Shown piece after piece: positions 1 to 11,056 of a stretch of DNA of 64,000 bases; the first letter of the stretch is position 1; each line of letters begins with the position of its first letter. Source of the stretch: Lanius collurio (Eukaryota; Chordata; Aves; Passeriformes; Laniidae); NCBI GenBank assembly GCA_020086605.1, contig JACBWW010000008.1:27279172-27343171 (forward strand). The letters run 5' to 3'. The translations under genes and the position numbers were made by a program. The notes under the pieces are model-generated. The model had not been told where the DNA came from. It did not search any database and saw nothing but the letters and a program-made list of their open reading frames with translations.

Positions 1-3000
1 TAAATTAGCTGACAGATTAATGCTTAATCACAGGGGGATTATTCTCTGCCTGGCTGGAAGGAGCAATGTTTGGGGCTGTAGATGTGTGGGGAGGTTGGTT
101 CACCCTGTGCTGGGATCTCTGTATGGGGGTAGCCCAGGGAATGTCACGCTTGCATGGCTGCAGGTACTGAAGGAACCACCAAAGCTCATAACTTCATCTT
201 CTCCTCCCCCTCTCTGCCTCCCTTGCTGGTGAGTGCTCTGCAGTACAGCTCTCTTGCTGCTATGCCTGACATCTCTGACAATTCCATAAAGCCATGGGCT
301 TCCTGGAATGCCTTCCCACTCCAGCTAGCCTTCCAGATTTCTTCCTGCCACAGCGTATCTGTCCCAGCAATACGCAAAATAGTCTACTCCCTGATCTGGT
401 TTTCTATCATGGCCTGCATTTGGAAAGTAAGTGGTATATACAGCAGAGCGGAAAATTATTTAGTGATCCAGTTTCATCAGGATGAACTACGTGGTTAAAT
501 CGGATTTCAATAGTTCACCACTTATGCTGTGGAGAAAGAAACAGTAGTTTAAAAAGGTGTACAGATGCCAAATGGATTACAAGTAAATGACTGGTGTGAG
601 GAATTAACTACAGAGGATTAACTATAGAGCTCTGCCTTTAAACTCTATTTTAAATAGTGGACGAGGAAGGTGGAATATCAGTGCTTTATAAGAATGATTT
701 TGTGACTTAAATGCTTTCTCTGATGACCTGAGAAACAAATCATAAGCTATGGAAATGAATGTAAGGAGCATCATCATTAAGAAAAAAATCATCCAAGTTA
801 GTAGAGAGGTAAACCTCTCTCTTTAGACACATAGATTTCAGATGAGCTTCAAAACAAAAGAGGTAAATGACAAGAGGGTAGAAAAAATTTAGGACAGAAG
901 AAAGACTTAGAAATTCATTCATTCTGGCTGGATGAATAATAATCAGAAGTTTTTTTGTCTAATATGTAATTAAATTAGATATCATTATCTGTTAAAACCA
1001 TTCAGCCAGCTGTAATAACCAAGGAAACCAATCCTAAGTCCAGGTGTTAGCTCCCACACTCCCTGAGGTTTTCCTGGCCTCAGGGATATTCTTTCATTTA
1101 ATGATAGCATCAATAATAGTATTAAAGACTATGAGAAGGAATAGTTTCCCTTTTTATATAATCTTCAACATGCAGAGCAGCACATGTGGGACCCACTGTC
1201 CATGTCCTACATCTGGGGAATCATAAGTGACTTTGCGAAGCCAAGATCTCCTCTAGATTAAAAAATGTCATATAACATGCTATATATATGGAGTCATAAG
1301 CTGGTGTAAGAATCCAGCATGAACCCAATGTAAAGAACTAGTTTAAATTCCATGTAAAGCTTTGACTTCTTCACATTTTAGTGGCATTTGCTATTTGCTT
1401 GTAGCTCATGCTGCTCTCTGCAGTAAGCCCATGCTGGTTCCCCCTTCACCTTCCATTTCTCTTCTGCATGCTTCTATTTTAAATCATGGACTTGTAAGTT
1501 ATGTTTTCGTAAACTGTATGTGACTTAGAGCTATGTGTCTATCTCCTCTCAGGGTCTTACAGCCTAATGGATAGCACGTGTGGACTTAAGAAGTGTTGGG
1601 TCCTGGTCAAGCCTTTTCCCTATGCTGTGAACAAGTCATGGCCCTGCTGACAGGGAGGTGATGACAGCAGGTCACTTTCTGCAGGTGCCTGAGCTCTTGG
1701 GGGCAGGGAAAGCACTTTATTAAATGCTGGCTTTTATGGCAGAGCATTTCTTTCCAGGTACTTGCTTGTCTGTTGAAGGGTTATAAAGTCAGAGTACCTT
1801 CATAAGGGCTAAAATTCTTTGAAATACCTGTTTCTGCAGAAGTACATTGGAGCAATACAAATAAGCCCTAGCTTAGGAGATACCTGCCTGGTTATGAATG
1901 TAGCTATTATCCAGTCTTCCCAAGTGTCTCCAAGAGGCATCAGTGTACAAGAGTGAGACTTGTTTACCTGTAGAGTTTTCCTAGAATAATGACTAGATGG
2001 AAAAACTGAATTCTGTTTTTCTGAGGCCTTGAAGCCAAAACCCTTTCCTTTCCTGGGCCTACTGCTGGCTTTGTGGAAAAAAAAAAACAGAGCAAAACAA
2101 CATAAACAAACAAAAAGCCCCACCCCCATAGCCTTATTTTTGTCATAGCGATCCAGCCAACACATCTGAAGTCTGATCTCCAGATACAGTATTGGAAATT
2201 TGTGTTGAACTGAGAAGGTCCAAAGCCAAGCCTGTTGGAGGTGCCGGTTTTCTGGTTGGAGTGCCTGCTCCTGTTTATAAAACTTTGCATATTATACCTT
2301 ACTGTGTTATCTCTTAGAGCTGAAACAGTGAAAAAGTCTCACAGGGCTAGTCTTTGGATGGGGGTTTATTGAAGAAAAACAGGCCACTTTATGGTTTTAT
2401 TGGGGAAAATGTGATGAAATAGTTTCCTATTCAATATAATTCTTATTTTGTGAGAACTTCTTTGCAAGTATAAACAGGCTTATTGGGAAGCTGAGGAGGA
2501 ACCAGTATGAAAGATAAGTGTGTGAGGAAGAGGAAAACAGAATTAAAATAACCATATTAATTCATTGCACGTAAGACACCTAATGGAACAACCTGGTAAT
2601 GCTGGGGCCATTCCCCTTACCCCAGCTCCCCAGCTTTACCCTCTCTCATGGTCGCTTCACACATCTCCCTTGTTTTGTAGTCTCCAGTTTGCCAGTCAAG
2701 GAGCCCATGGGAGATGTGCAGGGGTGGTGGGGGAGTTTCAGGTGCAGACACAGGGAGGAGGTTTGTATGTAAAACAGGGAATACTGTTTCTTGTGTTCCC
2801 CAGGCTCCTTTTCTGAGGACTAACTTGGTGCATGGAAGGGGACAAAAAAGTGAATGTGAGGTTGGGCTGAGAGTTTCCTTTTTGGTCATGTTTTGCCTCA
2901 TGCTCTTTCAGCAGCATTCATCAAAGTAGCCTGGAAATTGTGTCCTGGAGAAATAGCTTAATTGAATATATAAGTTTTAAACTTAGCATTGCTCTTATTT

Positions 3001-3474
3001 TTCCTCAGGTTGCCCTCATATTGGAACTTTCAACCTTTAGATTGCACCAATTGATCAAAATGTTCCTGTGTCATTACTAAAGCTTGATTTTTTTTTTTTC
3101 TTTCAATTGGTGGCAAAACTGCTCCTGACTTAGAAGGAAGGCTTGGAAGCTTACCACATGAAAACCTGAAACCACAGAAGAGCATTTGCTGGTTGGAATA
3201 CCCCTTCTTAGTACAATCAAAAGGTCAACTCTTTTTCATCCCTTGTAAAATGGATACATATCCATTGAGGGGAAAGGAGGGGAATCCCAAATGTTAGGAG
3301 ACAGAGGAGCAGTTCCTGACTTTCATATGTGTAAACATTATGGCAGGGCAGATTGATTAACTAAAGAGGTGTCTCTTGGTTTAAGACCATGTAGAAGGAG
3401 AATTTAACCTGCAGGATGTGTTCTCAAATATGGTCAGCTACCACAGATTGGTCCAAAAGAAAACATCACACCTC

Positions 3475-3494
3475 AAAAAAAAAAAAAAAAAAAA
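3475..3494 (+). repeat. Poly-A tract of 20
   Basis: A pure A run. The DNA before it does not read as a processed gene copy or known SINE, so it is called only as a homopolymer. Confidence 0.9.
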
Positions 3495-6400
3495 GCTAAG
3501 GACTAGTTATAAACCGTCAATCCAACAAGATTAAGAGATAGCCTAGGGAAAAATCCAAAAGGGACCAGAAATCCAAGAAGGATCCTGCCCATGGAGCCCA
3601 TAAGGCACAGTGTCTGAGATCTGCAATCAGTACCAGATGCTGCTGATAAGTGGTGTGGATCTTGTAACAAAGAAATGCTGGACCCATTCAGCCCAAGCAG
3701 GAAGCCTTGCAGATTAAATTTGTATTAGTTGGAGCCCGTAGATTGCTTTAGCAAGCAAAATTGAGCCTGGGTGTTAAGATGATCTGGATCAAGAAACCCA
3801 AATTAGGTTTCCTCCTTAAAGAAGAATGAGCACATTTTGGCACCAGTTTTCATAACGGTTTTAGAAAGAAAATATTTGGAAACAGATGCAGTATGTTTCT
3901 GTATATTAAATCCAGTCTGTGAAATAAAGCTACTCTCTCTGACTGCACAGAACAGTCAGAAGCCTCCTGGAACAAAATCCCCCCTAAATTTTATGTGTGT
4001 TTTAAGGAAGACTTTTGAAACATTAATAAGTGGCGAGTGGATGGCACGTTCTGATATGTGCTGGGAAGTGTGCACAGATGAAATGCAGGATGGTTTCCAA
4101 TGTTTAAAAAGCAAACAAGATCTGGGCTTCCACTTGGAATATCATAAGGATCACAGCATATTACAGTAATGGAGGCTATTCTAGCATAAAATGAAAGCCA
4201 CATTTGGAACAATCTCTGCAGCCCTGGTCTAGGACACTGGGGAGAGTAATATAAAATTACTCCAGGGTGGAGCACACGTTGCTGGAGGGGGCAGCCTCTG
4301 TTGTAACCTACATTATTTTTGTAGTTAAAGAGAAGGGGGAAGTGTTGCTTTGATAGGAAATCCTAGTGAGCAGGCACATATGGGCAATGAATTGGGAACC
4401 TGGGAAAGTTAATCCCTGAACTGAGAGCTTGTGTAGCCCTATCTGTTACACAAGTCCTGCTAGGTGGGGTGCTGGCAGTGCAAGTAGTGTCTCAGCATCC
4501 TCCTGGGTGTTTGTAAAACACTCTGTTACATGGTCTGCTCTGAAAACACACTGGGCCATAACTTGTGTTACTTACCTTGAGATGTGTTTGAGTGTTGGTG
4601 CACTCCTGACACCCTTCTTTAGCAGAGGGGCTGGCCCAGCACCATCCTGCCGTTGAGGTAATGACAGGGGCTGGGAACTGGCACCAGCCCTCCCCTCCAT
4701 GGCCTTTCCCTCTCTTGTCTTTATCTTATGCTTATAACTCCCTTGTGCTTTTTCTGGGATGTGTGGTCATGTTCCATTTTGTGTCATAGCTAAATCACTT
4801 CCAGCACTGCAAGTGAGGGAAGGCAGGGCGAGCACCTGGAGGCTCCATCGTGGAGTAGATTGCCAACAGTATGTTGATGGACTAGTTGCTCTCTTGCCCA
4901 AATCCACTTCCTCTGGCACTTTTGAAAATCCAGTAGGAGACCTGAACAGCCACAGGTGTGCAGAACCCTTCCAACCTGCAGCAGGGCCTTGCTACCTCCA
5001 GATTTGGGTTGGTGGGTCTGAGGTGCATTTTTCCCTCTCTGTTGACCCTTTGGGATTATAATGAGATGTACATCGTGTTCTGTGTGTACAGAGAAGATTC
5101 AGATTGCAAAGGAAACAACCCCCCTTGATAGCTGCGTTCCCGTAGGCTGCTGAGCACCCTGTGCAACATTTTACACTCAGCAGAGCCTAATGGAATTAAA
5201 AATAGTTATTGTTGTCAAAATATTTCTTGGTAGTAAAAATGTCCCTAGGATACTTTGTAAAGTGGTAACCTTTGGACATAACAGGGTAAGGAAAAATCAA
5301 AACACAGTCTTTAATGCTGAAAAAAAACAAAAGAAGTTTGTCTTAACTGTGCAGTATGGGAGAAAGTTTAAGAGCAAAGTGCCATCACCTTGGGGAGGGA
5401 AAGAATGGAATTTAAACAGAGGTCTAAGGATGAGTATGTAATGTAAGATACTATATCTTTGTTAAGTATTTTTTCCTTTGATTCTTGAAATGAGAGTTTA
5501 TCTGGGAGAAAATGTCTGACTCTGTTTAGTGGACGAAGGTCTTGCTGGGAGTCTTTGAATCCAAAGCAGGGTAAAACCTGGCTTTTCACATTTTATATGA
5601 TTTTAAAGGGTAGTATAATTCTAAATTTGGCCCACAACTTATAATTTCTAAAAACAAGCTTAGGTAAGTGTTTCCACCCTGGAAAACAAAAACAAAACCA
5701 AAACATTCTTAGTGATAACAGATTGTTTTGAGCAATTGCATGTTCCTGTGTAGAATGTCAGAACTGGGCCATACACTGTAAAGAAGTGAATGTATTAAGT
5801 GAACAGAAATTTAAATTAAAACAGAGGACATTACTGAGAAAAATGCATACATTAAACAGGGATTCAGATGTGACAGACAGCTTGATGATTTTTCATTCTA
5901 ATAATTGTAGCTGGAGTTAAATGTAGAAGATAAGGCAAATTGCTTAAAGGCCATATGATTTCTGGCTTATTGCTCTCTATTTTACTTGAGCAATACCAGT
6001 ACATTTCCTTGTATCTGTTTTCTGCTCTTCAGTATGGAGCTACTGCTTTGTTTTTGAAATTAAATATACTTAATGCCATGTAAATCAGCACTGTAGTGAA
6101 TAATGTGATATCGTATTGTTTTGGCACTAGAAAGTTACCTGAATTAGAGAACTGCTGGATGAAGAGGCTTTATCCCAATTTATAGTAGCCTCTAAATAAA
6201 TTCTATGAGTACATAAGGGAAATAATTAAAAAATGAGGTCAGAGCTACATAATGTAGATGCATTGCATCATGGTTTGGAGTTTCATGGAATATTCTCTGA
6301 AAGTATTTTTTTTAATTTATAAAATTAACTTCTAAAAATACTAGCTTATAAATAAACTGCAAATGCATAAAATCAGCTCTAATATGATTGCTTACTAAAA

Positions 6401-6790
6401 ATAAATATTTCACAAACAACTCTCTGCCCTCAGAGCTCAACCTCTGCCTAATGGACCATATTTTGAAGATCATATTCTAGAAAGGGACTTGTGGGGACCA
6501 GTGGGAGGGGGTTATCAATACAATCAGTCCTACCTTACCCCACTACAAGGAAACTACCAAGCAAAAAAGAAAAGAAAAATAGTCTACTGGAGACTAGTGA
6601 TCTTAAATAACATTTTAAATAACAATTAGCCTTAACATAGGAAGTCACAGTGTCAGCCCTCTGGGACAAAGACCCTCTGTCTGTATTTTCATTATAAACT
6701 ACTGACTGTATTTTGAGTGCTATAAAAATAATTATGGACAAGTGAACAAAACAATAAAATTGAGAGGTTCAATTTCTTGACAGCTTTCAA

Positions 6791-6828
6791 TACAGTTTAC
6801 AGTTTACTCTCATTACAGTTTACAGTTT
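6791..6828 (+). repeat. Duplicated 15-base block TACAGTTTACAGTTT, 23 bp apart
   Basis: Exact copies lie at 6791-6805 and 6814-6828, each itself a double TACAGTT unit. A simple local duplication in AT-rich DNA. Confidence 0.85.
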
Positions 6829-7317
6829 TGGATTGCTTTCTGTATTTTACCTAAAAATCCCTGCTTTCTGTTGTAGAAAACATCTCTGACTGTAGCCCAT
6901 GTTAAGTGAGGAGCACAGGTGAAAAATTTGCTGACACACAGAGACAGGGCATCAGAATGCCTCCCAAAAATCAGTGAAAAAGCATCTAATTTCCTACTGT
7001 TTGTATGGTGGCAGGAATAAGTGAGTGTTTGCAAATAATTCTAGTTTAGGTCTTGTAAAGGCCTGTCTGCCTGCAATTTGCACATAAACCCCCACTAAAG
7101 ATTAAGGACTAGGTTGTTTTCAGCCAAACTTGGAGCTGCTTGGAATTCTTCTGGTCATTGGAATTGTTCTGCACACCCCATGAACTTGCAACCAGCACAA
7201 AAGGATGAGGGTGTAACTCCCAGCTGAGCTCTGGGTGGCTCTAGGGGCATGCTGGGCTGTGGTATTCAGTCTCCAGGGCTGTTTATAGTAGTTGTGTGTT
7301 GGAGCTATTAAACTTGC

Positions 7318-7357
7318 ATTAAAAAAACAAAACCAAACAAAAACAAAACACCCAACC
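7318..7357 (+). repeat. A-rich tract with C interruptions
   Basis: About 40 bases of (A3-5 C) simple sequence, giving false Phe/Cys/Val-rich frames on the - strand. Confidence 0.85.
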
Positions 7358-10119
7358 CAAACTACTTTTGTTGTGCTTGTGTGCAGAAGAAATGGAGAGG
7401 GAAATGTTTTCTCTGTGGCAGTCCTCCCATAGTGTAAGAGCATGTGGTGCAGAAATGGGGCTTTCTGGAGGTGGTGGTTGCAGAGGCTCGGGAAACTCAG
7501 GCCTGAATGCCACAAACTGGCCGAGTGAACTGTGAGGGGACCCATGCAGAGGTCAGGGAAGGGGTTTTTGTATTTACACGGTCACAGCTGGGAGCAGAGC
7601 GTGGCCTTTGCAGTCCTTGACTCCACCCTGGCACGCTGGATGCCTATGCAGTATTAACCCTCTTTTGTGTCATTTTTGTGGTTTCTGGCTGAGCCCTGAA
7701 GTTTATTGTTTTGTTTGAAGAAAAAATGAAACATGTTGTTGTCCTGGTTCATATGTGATCCTGGATGCTTATTGTGTTTTTAAAGGAATTTTGTTTAAAT
7801 ATGCATATTCATTTTGATGGCCATCAGATCCACAAAGGTCCTGGATCCTGGGAACATGTACCATATAATTAACTTTATCTCTGTGTGTTGTGTGTCAGAG
7901 ATGGCAGACATCTGGTGCCCAGGACACAGGAGTGTTAACAGAATGCAAATGTCTGTGTTGTAAAGAACAAATGTTTCTGGTGCTTCCAGCTTCTGCAGGT
8001 AATGCTTGAGACAAGACAAGGCTTAAATATGGTGCAGTTTAAGTAGTAAGGAACAGAGCTAATACTTAAGAACTTTCTGCAGTTGTTTCCTGGAAGTGTT
8101 AACTTCTCATACTCAGACATTAGTGAAACTGATTTTAGTGACACTTAGTTTGTATGAATGTGACCTTGTGGTGATTTGTGTTGTTGTTTTTCTGAATGTG
8201 AATCAAGAATTTATTTGTATGAAGACAGTCATAAGAAAAGAACCAAAACCAATGGCAGTCCCAAAAATGCCATGCAGCATTTCTCCTGTGCTGTGGCGTG
8301 GGATCCAACTGCACCTTTATTAGCTAAGAACTGAAGAGGCTTTTTCTGCAGCCTTCTTCTGACTGCCTGGGGAAATGGTTTCATCAGTCCACCATCCTTA
8401 ATTTTCTTAATTTTCCATTTTGTACTCCTGAAATTCAAGCTAGAAATTAATTTAATGCCCAACTCCGTGGGGCAGAAGAGGATGATCTGTGCTAAGTAGT
8501 TCTCCTTGCATATGTATGAAGCCAATTTTCTTAAGACAGATTTCTTTAGATAAATCAATGCTTTATCTTTATAGAACCGTATGACTCAAATCCTGTTTTG
8601 GCTTATAGCACAACAGATTACTTTGAAATGCACAGCTGCATGTGTGTGCGTAAAATATGTAAATGCTATCAATATTCTTTAAAATAAAAGCTAAGAAGAT
8701 TTAGGGCCCAATCCTCCAAATTTCAGTGGGATGTTGCTTTCTAAACAGACCTAGAAAAGCCCTGCACAGCTGTCACCAAGCTGGGAGGTGCCTAATAGTT
8801 CTGGACTTTCCTAATGCCCAAGAGCCAGTTTCTGTGCTCTCTTCCAGGGCACTTCAGTCTTGCCTGAGCCTGAGTAGCTCATCTGTCTCCTTGTCCCATG
8901 GGGACCCAGCATGTCATTTCCCTCTCCACTGTGCCTCCTCAGGCCAGTTGGGAGGAGAAACCACCTTCTCACTCCCCAGGCTGCTTCTGCCAAGATTTTA
9001 CCAGGCAGGATTTTGCATTTTACTTTGCATTTGAATAGGAAATTGGGTCATATTTTGTGGCCCATAGGATAAACATTTGCTGGATCCTTCTGGACTTCCA
9101 GTATGATAGGAGATTGTGCAGAATGACTAATTGCTGTGGTCTCTTTTCTGTTTATGACTATAGCCTAAATAGTTAGTGACAAAAGGAGGCATCTCAGAGT
9201 GTAATTCCTGCCCCAAAACTCTTCTGTATTAATATAATAACCAGGTCGTGGGCAAAACACAAGCAGTTTTTGGGTGGGGATTCAGAACAACCTCTCCTCC
9301 CAAATTAATGTCCTGAATTTTGGATTCTGTTTTGCACAGAGGAATACATTAAAAGAAGAGGTGATGGGGAGGCCTTGGGCAGGAGTCCTCTGGGAGCTAC
9401 TTATTTTCCTAGGAAAATAATGCTGGTGAGCATTTCTATCCTCTTGAGCAGAGGCTGTGGAATTTGCTGCCCATCCCTATCCTGGATGAACTTCCCAGCC
9501 CCTCGGCTGCTCAGAGGATGGATGCAGCCATCGCAGCCTCCTCTCACTGTGCTCAAAATCTGATCTCTGCTTTTAAAATGAAGGGGCTTACGAGGTTTTT
9601 TTATTTTTTTCCTCAGGAGATGTCAGACTATGAATCATGCTGGGAAGGGAGGCATTTCCTGGTTAGTAGTGTTGAGCCCCAGAAAGAGGCACATCCCAAG
9701 GATTGAAAGCTTCCCTTCGGGTTAGCTCTAGGTATGTTAACTATTGGTGTGTTTCATTTTGGCACCTAATTAACTACCTGTACTCCCTGGGAGCTGAGGC
9801 ACTGACATTAGGCCGAGCATTTTGCTCCAAGGAACACAGTTCAGAGGCTCTTCTGTCTCCTTCTGAACTCCTTTCTCCCTCCAAACTCGAGGAAGGCTGA
9901 AAATCATGCTGAAAATCCTGAAAAACAGGAGGGACGGTTATTTCTGTGCAGGGTAGTACTTCTGGGAGCCAGAACTGCTGTGAGAAAAGCTAAGCTGTTA
10001 AAAGATGGCTCGAATACAGCATGAGACTCAGAGGAAGAATTTAATCCCTGTCTATCTCGATTAAAAGTGTGATCTGATGACTCCTTGGGCAAATGTAGTT
10101 ATACTTTCCCTCCCTCCTT

Positions 10120-10139
10120 CCCCCCCCCCCCCCCCCCCC
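10120..10139. repeat. Poly-C (poly-G on the - strand) tract of 20
   Basis: An uninterrupted run of 20 C follows a CCCTCCCTCCTTC lead-in, about 400 bp upstream of the CpG island. Such runs are rare in vertebrate DNA. They can form i-motif or G-quadruplex structures and are prone to length error in sequencing. Confidence 0.95.
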
Positions 10140-10445
10140 ATAGCGGGGGGTTTTCTACCTGTATATGGCCAAAACTTCTGTCATCAGGAGATGGCTGTGA
10201 CTGCTGTGGTATAGTTTAGATGGCAGAAGTAGAAAATGCAATATTGGCTGCTGTTAGGTCTGCCGGGAACCGGCTGCCACACACCTGGAAAATGGCCGTG
10301 AGATGTTAAATGACAGCCTGTGATAAAGACACTTGGCTTTGGCGCATCAGGCCAGTCTTCGGGGAAGGGAACAGCTTCTGGCAGTTGTGTGGAGGCAGCA
10401 GTGGGTATTTTAATTTGGATACCACGAGTGAGAAACATTTTCAAC

Positions 10446-10468
10446 GGGGTGGGGGGGAAGGGGGGGGT
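10446..10468 (+). repeat. G-run cluster, potential G-quadruplex
   Basis: Three long G runs (4, 7 and 7) are separated by T and AA, and end about 80 bp before the CpG island. The long runs can be divided into four G3 tracts with short loops, so an intramolecular quadruplex is possible on the + strand. Confidence 0.7.
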
Positions 10469-10726
10469 GCACACGCAGGACGGCTCTCAATAGGAGCCTG
10501 GTTTGGGTGGAGCAAGTGTGAAAAGCACCGTGTGTAGAGCAGGTCCCGCTGCAAAGCGACCTGTGAAGGTGCCCGAAGGAAGCGCAAGACCACCCGGCAC
10601 ATCCCCTCGGCGGGGGCGGCTGGAGCTCCGGGAGGGGTGGGCGCCGGAGGCGGGGGCCCAGCTCTGTCTCCCGGCAGAAGGCAGGGGTTCCCTGTGCCCC
10701 GGGGTCAGCGCTCCCACCTGCGCGGC

Positions 10727-10743
10727 GGGCGGGGCGGGGCGGC
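10727..10743 (+). promoter_or_regulatory. Overlapping GC boxes (Sp1/KLF sites)
   Basis: Two to three overlapping GGGCGG cores lie back to back in the densest part of the CpG island. This is the strongest promoter-element signature in the window. Assignment to a particular factor is by family consensus only. Confidence 0.55.
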
Positions 10744-10827
10744 GGCGTGGGGCCGTGCGTGGCCGCCTGCAGCCGCGCCCCGCGCCCGGGAGGCGGCGGC
10801 GCCGCCGCCGAAGGTGCTTCCCCGCCG

Positions 10828-10975
10828 GCAGCAGCGGGAGCGGCGGCAGCAGCAGCAGCACTGCCAGCAGTGGCAGCCGCCACCACCGGCAGCCGCCACC
10901 GGCAGCAGCACGGGCACAGGCAGCAGCACAGGCAGCAGCACAGCCACCGCCACCGCCGCCGCCGCGCTCCGGCTC
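10828..10975. repeat. CAG/GCA and CCG/CCACC triplet-rich imperfect repeat in the CpG island
   Basis: Interrupted CAG/GCA triplets (10848-10861 and later blocks) alternate with CCGCCACC units. A roughly 15-base unit containing GGCAGCAGCACA recurs at about 10910-10942. Read on the + strand the tract gives Gln-, Ala-, His- or Ser-rich frames depending on register, on the - strand mostly Cys, Leu or Val. It is most likely 5'-UTR or promoter sequence. Interruptions make a long pure triplet expansion unlikely in this copy. Confidence 0.7.
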
Positions 10976-10997
10976 CGCGGCTCGGCGCCGGCAGGTG

Positions 10998-11056
10998 ATG
11001 GAGCGGATGAGCGGGGAGCGGGGGGCGGGCTGCGGGCACCAGCCGTGTCGCCGGCG
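10998..11056 (+). CDS. Speculative first coding exon in the CpG island
   Basis: The frame from ATG 10998 codes for 19 residues plus two bases before a possible donor at 11057 (CGGCG|GTAGCG). It stops at TAG 11058-11060 if not spliced. The exit phase (two bases left over) matches the entry phase of the exon at 57462, and the joined codon would be Arg. The donor is weak at +5 and +6, and a phase match has a one-in-three chance of being accidental. A competing donor lies at 10994|10995 (GGCAG|GTGATG). If that one is used, this ATG is in the intron, and translation would have to start elsewhere, for example at the in-frame ATG at 57508 in the downstream exon. Confidence 0.2.

Larger units (their letters stand above)
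1..10119. other. Non-coding, upstream of the CpG island
   Basis: AT-leaning, CpG-poor DNA. Its open frames are all short (the longest about 140 codons), of mixed composition, without paired splice signals or recognisable domains. Apart from simple repeats (A11 at 2077-2087, T12 at 3088-3099, and those listed separately) I see no gene, RNA or well-preserved transposable element. 8701-8733 vaguely recalls an old amniote repeat ('gggcccaatcctccaaa') but is too short to call. Confidence 0.6.

Noticed and set aside
3440..3494. Processed retrocopy suggested by the A20 tract
   Set aside because: No coding remnant, polyadenylation signal or target duplication upstream.
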